From Stentor roeselii (lineage: Eukaryota; Ciliophora; Heterotrichea; Heterotrichida; Stentoridae): a stretch of DNA of 43,996 bases. The stretch is taken from positions 1-43,996 of the forward strand of contig RSEH01000333.1 of NCBI GenBank assembly GCA_006503475.1, given 5' to 3'. Positions 18,195 to 26,100 of the stretch are shown here, piece by piece; the first letter of the stretch is position 1, and each line of letters begins with the position of its first letter. Under the pieces are notes generated by a model. That model was not told the DNA's origin. It made no database searches and saw only the letters and a list, made by a program, of their open reading frames with translations. The position numbers and the translations under genes are program-made.

Positions 18195-18675
18195 GAGATA
18201 TTAATTGATTCGAGGAATAATTAATACTCAGGGTGTTAGGGTGTTAATTTATATTCGATTTATCTCAGGCGTCGTCAGCTATCAATTGATTCGAGGATTA
18301 ATTAATAGTCAGGGTGTTAGGGTGTTAATTTATATTCGATTTATCTCAGGCGTCACCAGCTATCAGTCGATTCGAGGAATAATTAATACTCAGGGTGTTA
18401 GGGTGTTAATTTATATTCGATTCATCTCAGGCGTCGTCAGCTATTAATCGATTCAAGGATTAATTAATACTCAGGGTGTTAGGGTGTTAATTTATCCTCA
18501 TTTATTTCAGGCGTCGTCAGCTATTAATCGATTCAAAGATTAATTAATACTCAGGGTGTTAGAGTGTTGATATATCTTCAATTTTATTTAATGAATCGTC
18601 AGCTATTAATCGATTTCAAGGATTAATAAATACTCAGGGTGTTAGGGTGTTAATTTATCTTCGATTTTATTAAAT
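18195..18675. repeat. 81-bp minisatellite, six copies, each with two telomere-like units
   Basis: Copies are spaced 80-83 bp (anchor CAGGGTGTTA near 18229, 18310, 18391, 18472, 18552 and 18635). Most units contain GGGTGTTAGGGTGTTA, two tandem copies of a permutation of TGTTAGGG, plus GGCGTCGTCAGCTAT and an ATCGATTC motif. The last two copies are more diverged. The array fills the spacer between the LITAF and eIF3g genes. Confidence 0.93.
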
Positions 18676-18697
18676 CTCTAAAAATTTCTAAATTTAT

Positions 18698-19354
18698 CTA
18701 TTTTCTCCCTCTTCCTCTTCCAGGGAAGTTTTTATTCTCTGCCGGTTCAGCTCCAAGAATCTGACTTTCACATCGTTTTCCATCAAGTTTCTTAATAGCA
18801 GTACTCGCATCAGCAGCATTCATATAAGTCAGCAAGGCAAAGTCCCTTGGCTTGTTTTCTTCTCGAGACAAAGGGCGATAAACCTTTCTAGGTTTTGCAC
18901 CTTCACTGATAAAAAAGTCTTCCAGTTCCTGCTGAGTGAGCCAAAGCGGGATATTAGTGACTTTGATTTGAAAAGAAGTAGGTTCTTGAGTAAAAAGTCT
19001 CTTCGCGGCACTGTCTTCAGTCCTTCCACTTCTTAGTTTATCCTCCTTTTGCTTAAGACTTTCCATTTTTTCACGATGAGTGCGATTTGACACGAACTTC
19101 GCGATAGAGTCCTCGTTTCTTTCTTGTCCGAAGGGCAGAAGGTAAATGTCTTTGTCGTCTAGAGTGATCGTTGGGTCTGGTTTACCCTTTTCGAGAAGAG
19201 CCACGGCTCCGAATTTCTTCAAGGATTGTCTGCGCTCGATGTCTGGATTTGATAGAACTTGTCGTTTTTGCACACGGACGACTGTTGTTACTTTGTACTT
19301 ACCGTCTTTTTGGTCCTCTGTGGTTTCTCGGTACTCGTAAGAACCTTCGTCCAT
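18698..19354 (-). CDS. EIF3G: Translation initiation factor eIF3 subunit G
   Basis: The protein has 218 aa. The N-terminal part has the eIF3g signature (KYKVTTVVRVQKRQV, then RRQSLKKFGAVA). A single C-terminal RRM lies at about 125-205, with RNP2 IKVTNIP and RNP1 RDFALLTY, followed by a GRGRGRK tail. eIF3g is a peripheral subunit of eIF3 that binds mRNA near the entry channel during scanning. It is shorter than the animal form (about 320 aa), and I see no CCHC zinc knuckle between the N-terminal motif and the RRM. Confidence 0.9.
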   Translation of the reverse strand: MDEGSYEYRETTEDQKDGKYKVTTVVRVQKRQVLSNPDIERRQSLKKFGAVALLEKGKPDPTITLDDKDIYLLPFGQERNEDSIAKFVSNRTHREKMESLKQKEDKLRSGRTEDSAAKRLFTQEPTSFQIKVTNIPLWLTQQELEDFFISEGAKPRKVYRPLSREENKPRDFALLTYMNAADASTAIKKLDGKRCESQILGAEPAENKNFPGRGRGRK

Positions 19355-19364
19355 TTATGGGATT

Positions 19365-19690
19365 TGAGAGAATAGTTTTTGATAAAAGGTTTTTGATAAA
19401 AGAGTTTTTGATAAAAAGGTTTTGATAGAAGAGTTTTTGAGAGAAGAGTTTTTGGTAAAGAGTTTTTGAAAGAAGAGTTTTTGAGAGAAGAGTTTTTGGT
19501 AAAAGAGTTTTTGAAAGAAGAGTTTTTGAGAGAAGAGTTTTGATAAAAGAGATTTTGATGGAAGAGTTTTCATTATAGAGTTTTGATTGAAGAGTTTTTA
19601 AGAGAATTATTCATGAAAGAGTTTTGATTAAAGAGTTTTTCAGAGAATTTAAGAATTTTTATGGAAAAAGTTTTTAGAGTTTATACGAAA
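19365..19690. repeat. Degenerate ~17-18-bp (A)GAGTTTTTGA.A.A repeat array
   Basis: The sequence directly upstream of the eIF3g ATG consists of about 17 variants of AGAGTTTTTGATAAA and AGAGTTTTTGAGAGA. On the minus strand it is (A/T)C.AAAAACTC. Its periodicity holds a 70-codon minus frame of Leu/Phe/Ser repeats open, which is not a credible gene. Confidence 0.85.
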
Positions 19691-19718
19691 TAATGTATTA
19701 TTGTTAGTTTAATGAGGA

Positions 19719-21122
19719 CTAGAAATTCATTATAAGATCCACAAATTCATCAATGTTGAGGCTTTGGTCTTTATATCTGTTTTGAATGGTTTTCGTGATA
19801 TCCACCTGAAAAGCTTCATTGATTTGAACAACACCGACGACCCCATCTTGCTTGAAATCAATGACTCTGAACACTTTTTCTATATTTTTTCTGTTAATTT
19901 TACATTCAAGTCTAGCAAAAGAACAAACAAATTCACTATAATCAATAAAATGATTACTGTTCAAGTCATACTCCTTAAAGAACTTCCTCGTTATTAAATT
20001 CGCTTGATCCTTCCCCAGACTTTCCCTCAAATACTTAGCAAATTCATTTTTCTCAATAAATCCATTATGATTGTTATCAATAATCGAGAAGATCTTATTA
20101 ATTTTCCTGAAATCTTCACATTCAGCAAAAGTTTTATTATAAAAAACCGTGAAAACCTTCTGAATCCAAGACCGAGTTGAATTTCCAATGGCCTGATCCA
20201 TTAAAACTTGATTAAATCTCGAATTTTTCTGCATTTTTACCATCCAAGGATCATTAAGCGCTTCTTGAGCCGAGTATCTTTTCGCTGGGTTTTTTTTTAC
20301 TAACTTATCAAGAAAAGCTGTAAGTTCATCAGAACAGTTTCGAAGTTCTGCCCGTTTTGAAGAGACTGGATTTAAACAGATCTGTGCAAGTAAACCTTTT
20401 TTATTTTTGCTTGAATATGGAGAACAACCTGTGATGAGAATGAAAAGAACTACTCCACATGCCCAGATATCAACTTTTTCAGTTACTTTCCCTTCGAAGA
20501 CTTCTGGAGACATGTAAGTCATGGTACCTGCTAATGTTTCACTGTCGAGGTCTTTTTTTAGTGATGCACAGCCGAAGTCACCGAGCTTTAAAGTTAGTTT
20601 TGGATCTGATGTGATGAATAGGTTTTCTAGCTTTATGTCTCGGTGGATTATTCCTCGTGTGTGGCAGTAACAAAGTGCCTGTAGAAGCTGCTTTATTAGT
20701 GATGCTATTTTTTCTTCGGAGAGAGGAGATTTGTTGTTGTTTAGGTACTCTCGCAGGTTACACCCATCAACATACTCTTGTGAAAGAAAAAAAGACTCAT
20801 CATTCTCAAAAACTTCAAAACACTTTATAATATTCGGATGGTCCAATTCTTTCAAAATCTCTCCTTCCAAAAACTTTTCATCTTGACTTATCTGATAAGT
20901 TTTGACTAGTTCTTTACTTACAACTTTCAAAGCCCTGAGATGATTAGACTGGTTTTGCCTTGCAAGAAAAACTTTTGAAAAAGAACCACTTCCGAGTTGC
21001 TTAAGAATTGTGTAAAACTGACTCAAAGTCTCAGAACCTGAAAGAGATTTTCGATGTAGACTTGAAAAAGTACTAAGTTTTGTTGAGTTTATTTTAAATG
21101 TTGTGATAGACCCACAGCCCAT
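19719..21122 (-). CDS. Calcium-dependent protein kinase (CDPK) 1
   Basis: I start at ATG 21122, giving 467 aa beginning MGCGSITTF (Gly2 and Cys3: candidate myristoylation and palmitoylation). The upstream in-frame Met at 21170 would add 16 hydrophobic residues and hide Gly2. The kinase domain covers about 36-295: GSGSFS loop, Lys66, HRDIKLEN (160), DFG (182-184), SPE. EF hands 1 and 2 are canonical (DNNHNGFIEKNE, 349-360; DLNSNHFIDYSE, 386-397). EF3 lacks the usual Glu at position 12 (DFKQDGVVGVVQ), and EF4 is not recognisable as a calcium site. It is an active Ser/Thr kinase by sequence, tethered to membranes and gated by calcium. Confidence 0.93.
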   Translation of the reverse strand: MGCGSITTFKINSTKLSTFSSLHRKSLSGSETLSQFYTILKQLGSGSFSKVFLARQNQSNHLRALKVVSKELVKTYQISQDEKFLEGEILKELDHPNIIKCFEVFENDESFFLSQEYVDGCNLREYLNNNKSPLSEEKIASLIKQLLQALCYCHTRGIIHRDIKLENLFITSDPKLTLKLGDFGCASLKKDLDSETLAGTMTYMSPEVFEGKVTEKVDIWACGVVLFILITGCSPYSSKNKKGLLAQICLNPVSSKRAELRNCSDELTAFLDKLVKKNPAKRYSAQEALNDPWMVKMQKNSRFNQVLMDQAIGNSTRSWIQKVFTVFYNKTFAECEDFRKINKIFSIIDNNHNGFIEKNEFAKYLRESLGKDQANLITRKFFKEYDLNSNHFIDYSEFVCSFARLECKINRKNIEKVFRVIDFKQDGVVGVVQINEAFQVDITKTIQNRYKDQSLNIDEFVDLIMNF

Positions 21123-21565
21123 GATATATTTATAGAGAGTTTTAGGAAATGGAAAATAAAAGGGTTTCAAATTTTTTAGAAATTTTCAGGAAATTCAAAA
21201 GATTTAAGTAGGAAAAAAATGAGGCTTTGGAATTTGGAAGGTTTTATTGGGTTGAGTTTTGATTAGGATTTTTAGGTGATGAAAAGGATTTATAGAAGAA
21301 ATTTAGAGGTTTTAATTGTTTGGTAGGATTTTTAAAGGGTTTCATATTGGAATAGGATATGGTTATGCTAGAAATGGATTTGTGAATGTAATGAATTATT
21401 TTGGATTTGAGAAAATTTCGAATAAGAATCAATAAGTTTCCTGTTTTGAAATCAGAAAAGTATTGAATCTAAATTTTTACTCAAATTTCTCAAATAAAAA
21501 CAAAGAAATTATATAAATTCATCATCCCTAATATTATAAAAATCATCTAATTTAATATCTTAAGT
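21123..21565. other. Spacer between the CDPK genes
   Basis: AT-rich upstream region of CDPK 1 and downstream region of CDPK 2. Frames over 50 codons occur here but are repetitive and low-complexity. No RNA gene or repeat is seen. Confidence 0.5.
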
Positions 21566-22966
21566 CTACAAACATACTATATTGTTCTTTAAGTGTACAA
21601 TCATTTTAAATTCATTCACCGAAACCAATCCATTAACAAAATCATTCCTTCCCATCTTAATCCCAAAAAACTCTTCAACATCCTTCAAAAAAACCTTTTC
21701 CTTTCCTTCACAAGAAATAATCCTAAAAACCTTTTCCAAATTCTCATCTTTTAAAACTTTCGAGCTTCTCGAAAGTGCATTGATAAATTCACTATACTCA
21801 ATAAATCCATTTCTATTCAAGTCAAACCTTTCAAAAAATCTTTTAGTAATTTTTTTCGCTTGTTTAATTCCAAACATTTTTTCCGAAACCTTATAAAATT
21901 CAAAAGCATCGATTTTTCCATTAGAATCCAAATCAATTAATTCAAAACAATTGTTTTCTTCATCCATTTCTTGATTCCAGTTCAACATCGAGTTGATAAA
22001 AAGTGAAACAGCATTTTGAAGGTCATTCAACTTCGGATTTTTCAAAACTTTTTCAATAATTTTCGTCTGAATGTTTTTTTTCTTTATTCCAGAACTAAGC
22101 CAAGGGTGTTTCAAGGCTTCAGCTGCTGAAATCCTTAGTTTCGGCTGAGGACAGAGCATTTTTTCTAGTAAGTCCTGAAGATCTTTTGAAAGACAAAGTT
22201 TTTCTAATCCAAGTTCAGCATTTTTTATCATTTTTCTGATTTTTTTCGGGTCTGACTCGTTGTAAGGCGAGTGGCCAGTGATCAAGACATATAAAACAAT
22301 TCCACAAGCCCAGATGTCTACTTTTTCATTATAGTCTCCAGTGAAGACCTCCGGGGCGAGGTATGTTAAAGTCCCGACGTATTTTCCTCTTTGTTGACTC
22401 CAGACTGCACTTCCGAAATCTCCAAGTTTGACTGAAAGATTCGGATTTAATTGAAGGAAAAGGTTTTCAAGTTTCACATCTCGATGAATCACTCCTTGTT
22501 GATGACAGTACCGAAGTGCTTTTAACACTGAAGACATTATAAGAGAAACTTGTTCCAATGGAAGTGGAGATGAAAAAGACCTTAAGTATGAAAAAAGACT
22601 TCCACCGTCAAGATATTCAAGAGTAATGAAAAATTTTTCATTTGATTCGAAATTCTCAAAACATTTTATTATGTTTGGATGGTCAAGAGTTTTAAGAATT
22701 TCTGTTTCTGGGAAAAATGAAAGGCTTTCAATTGATTTTATATTTGGGGACTTGGGAATCGCTTTTAAGGCCACGTATTGACCACTTAGGCTCTGTTGGG
22801 CGAGGTAGACTAAAGAATTTCCTCCTGAACCGATTTGAGAGAAGATTGTGTAATGCGGGTGAAGGTCCATCTGATGTGATTTCACGAACCAGGTCTTGGA
22901 TATCTGACTTGGTTTAGAAAGGTCATTTGAGTTAGAAAGTGACTTACGAGAAGATGTGCAACCCAT
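21566..22966 (-). CDS. Calcium-dependent protein kinase (CDPK) 2
   Basis: The protein has 466 aa, beginning MGCTSSRKS with a candidate myristoylated Gly2 and palmitoylated Cys3. The kinase domain covers about 39-290: GSGGNS loop, Lys68, HRDVKLEN (161), DFG (183-185), APE (204-206). EF1 (DLDSNGKIDAFE, 345-356) and EF2 (DLNRNGFIEYSE, 382-393) are canonical. EF3 (CEGKEKVFLKD) and EF4 have lost their calcium ligands. It is a tandem duplicate of CDPK 1 (same domain order, about 0.4 kb apart) but clearly diverged, so the duplication is not recent. Role: membrane-bound calcium-triggered Ser/Thr phosphorylation. Confidence 0.93.
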   Translation of the reverse strand: MGCTSSRKSLSNSNDLSKPSQISKTWFVKSHQMDLHPHYTIFSQIGSGGNSLVYLAQQSLSGQYVALKAIPKSPNIKSIESLSFFPETEILKTLDHPNIIKCFENFESNEKFFITLEYLDGGSLFSYLRSFSSPLPLEQVSLIMSSVLKALRYCHQQGVIHRDVKLENLFLQLNPNLSVKLGDFGSAVWSQQRGKYVGTLTYLAPEVFTGDYNEKVDIWACGIVLYVLITGHSPYNESDPKKIRKMIKNAELGLEKLCLSKDLQDLLEKMLCPQPKLRISAAEALKHPWLSSGIKKKNIQTKIIEKVLKNPKLNDLQNAVSLFINSMLNWNQEMDEENNCFELIDLDSNGKIDAFEFYKVSEKMFGIKQAKKITKRFFERFDLNRNGFIEYSEFINALSRSSKVLKDENLEKVFRIISCEGKEKVFLKDVEEFFGIKMGRNDFVNGLVSVNEFKMIVHLKNNIVCL

Positions 22967-23153
22967 TTTTTTTGGTTTATTATCGATTTTTATGGGTTTT
23001 TATTGAAATTTAAAATTTCGGGTTTTTTAGAACTTGAATGGATTTACTGGGGTTTGGAAATAATGAGAAATTTATAGAAGATGTTTTTGGGGTGGAATGG
23101 ATTTTGGAGGTGGAGATAATAAAAAGTTAGAAATATTTAGTTTTAGTCGAAGG

Positions 23154-26100
23154 TTATTTAGTGATCTTTAAGTGAGATAAGATTTGAGAGATTTTTTCAT
23201 CTAAGGTGCAGATTTTTTCTTGGATTGTTTCAATTTTAGTTTCGAGTAAAGAGACTTTATAGTTAGTTGTTTCTATTTGTTCCAAGGTATTTTTTTCTGG
23301 TGGAATTGTCTGTCTGGTGATGGAATCATCTGCGTTTGATGCTATTAAAGCTGTTCTCAAGTCGATACTATTTAGTAAATTATTTACTTCTTTATTATTT
23401 TTCTCTCCTGTTAAAGAAAAATTTCGCATGTCATTTGCCAATTCAGAAATATTTAGTTTTACCTTGTCTTTAGAGTTTTCAACAGTTTTTACTATCTTTT
23501 CTCCTATTTTATTATTCGAATGTAAAACGCGTTCAAATATATTTTCTAATCGTTTCAATATAAAAATAATTCTTCCATCCCAGTCAGTTCTGTTCATATC
23601 TTTTTTATCTGAAGAAGAAACAAGTAAATGAAGATATTTTCTTCTGCTTCTTTCAACTCTTCTACATGTAAAAACAGTTTGAACTTCTAAGATGATATCG
23701 ATTTTTTCCTTATAATCAATAACATTTTTTTCAATCATGAACTGATCATAACTATCTCCAAGTATTGAAATCAGCATATTCAACATCAGTATCTGATTGA
23801 AAATCATTGCAATAAACATTGAAGTAAAAATCAAATATTGATCTCCTGTTAATTCTATCTCTCCTGTAAAGTTAAGTTTCCAAGATAGACTCAATAAATC
23901 ACTGAGTAAAGATTCATCCGATGCTCCAATATGAAAGAGAGTAGCGAAGAAAAGTGTTGAGTAAAAAAAAATAATAATGAAATATTTTATGCTGTTGACT
24001 GAGCTCACAATTAAGTTTATATAATAACGAATTCCTTGAATCACTCGAAAGCATGTGAGTCCTCTGAAGAATAGTAAAAAAGCAAGTAAAAACTCTTGGT
24101 AATTATTTGAAAAGCCAGCGTATATTGATTCAATCCAGTAAAATGATGAGATAATAGACATAACATCAATTAGGTTAAGGTAATGCGTTAAATAAGATCT
24201 TGTATTAGAAAAAAGTTGAATGATTTCCCAGAACATCAGTAAAACTGTAGTAAAAACAAAAGGGATTAAAACCAAATTAGACTCATTTCCAAATATCTCA
24301 GCAACAAGGAATCCGAAAATATTTAAAAAAATAACAAGAGAGTAAATAACAGCCCAAGGGTAGATAACTTTCCAGTTATAATCAACAATCTGAGTAACGA
24401 CGATATTATCAAAAATCTTCGAATTATAACAATTCAAAAAAGTTTCAAGTACCAAGAAATTTTCATGACTATAAGGTTGTATCGGAATCTTATAAGCACT
24501 TTGCTTGATAACTGCAGCAATGTCAGTACTTTTCCCTTGAAACTCGAAATCATGGGGATCAGGAACAAAAGACTCACTTAAAACAAACTTAGGTAGTCTT
24601 TTACTTCCAGGAACACTGACGATTTTATAGTCTACAACGATTTTATCCAGATAAGCAGGAAGTAACTTGGAAGAATTTTTTACAATTAGAAGAAAATCAT
24701 TTCTTGTTGAGTTCAGATTGAAAATGACTAATTCTTTATTCTCATCTTTCAAACCTACTAAATACTTCAACATAATTTGAATACATTTCTGATTTTTTCT
24801 ACTAATCGAGTAAAAAAGAGGCGATTTTCCAAAAATATCACTTTTTATAACAATTTCACTATTTTTTATAAGAGTTTCTTTTAAAATCGCTTGTTTTCCA
24901 GTGAAAGAGGCGAGATGAAGAAGAGTGTATTTAAACTGTGATACCAGAATTTCTGAATGTTTTTTAGAAAATTTCGAATTTCCCTTTTTTCTATACTCAA
25001 GAGTTTCTTTCAATGTGAAGTAGTCTTGAAAGTAAGGGTCAGACATACTCCTTGGCGAATAACTCAAATCATTTGTATCAATGCACTTTGAAGAAATCGT
25101 TATTTTCAGTCCTTGTTTCTTTTGGTAGTCAATTATCGCTTGCAGTGAAGAATTCAACCTTAAAGGCTTTTGCAGTTGAAACCTCATCTCAACTGAATTT
25201 ATTTTCACTTTGAACTCAAGAACAGATGTTTCAAGGATTTTAAAGAGTTCTACTCGTTTACCTTTTAAAAATTCGTAAATTTTGAAACCTGTTTTTGTTT
25301 GAATCATGAAAAAATCAGCACGATTTGAAAAGACTGCTGATTCAACTGTGAAAAAATCGATGAAAGTCTCGAAAACTTTAAGATTTGTTGAAATTTCAAA
25401 GATTTTTATTGAGTGATTTCGGGAAAGGACTGAGAGATGCTTTAAGTCACTTGAAAGTTGAATGGAATAAAGGTATTTGTTATCGTTTAATATTGAAGAA
25501 ATCTCTAAGTTCATGTCAGTTCTGATGATTTTAATGATATCGTTTTCTAAAGCGTAAACAAGGAACTCGCTTTGATGACTGAAAGAAAAACAAATAATTG
25601 CCTCATCGTTATGAACTGTTCGAATAGGATTTTCTTGATGTAGGTTCCAGATAATGATGATATTTTTTTTATTTCCAGGACTTTTTGCAGCAAGTAAAGA
25701 CTTATCAGGGGAAAACAGAAAATCACAGCAGTTAAAAAAATCACTTTTAAAAAAAAATCTTTCATTTTTTACAACATCCAAGACTATCACATTTCTATTA
25801 TCAAAGCGAAGAGCGAGATATTTTCCATCACGAGAAAAAACAACAGATTCTTTAAAATTGCTTATTTGATCAATAGTTTGAATCACTTCATCATTTATAA
25901 TTCTTTTCACCCTAACCAAGTCATTATCATATTTTTCAACAATATGCATGTTATCCTGAGAGACATCAATAAAATTTTCATTAGAATTCAAAAGTTCTTC
26001 ATGATAATCATCACTTTCCTTCAGTTCCCAAATCAATACTTTTCCATCATCTGAACAACTCGCATAAGACCTTCCATCAGATGAAAAATTTCCACAAGTG

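Noticed and set aside
18205-18447. An 80-codon plus frame through the minisatellite
   Set aside because: It exists because the 81-bp period is a multiple of three and the units have no stop in that frame; later copies shift phase and break it.
19355-19573. Minus-strand frame of Leu/Phe/Ser repeats upstream of eIF3g
   Set aside because: Derived from the AGAGTTTTTGA array; no start context and no varied composition.
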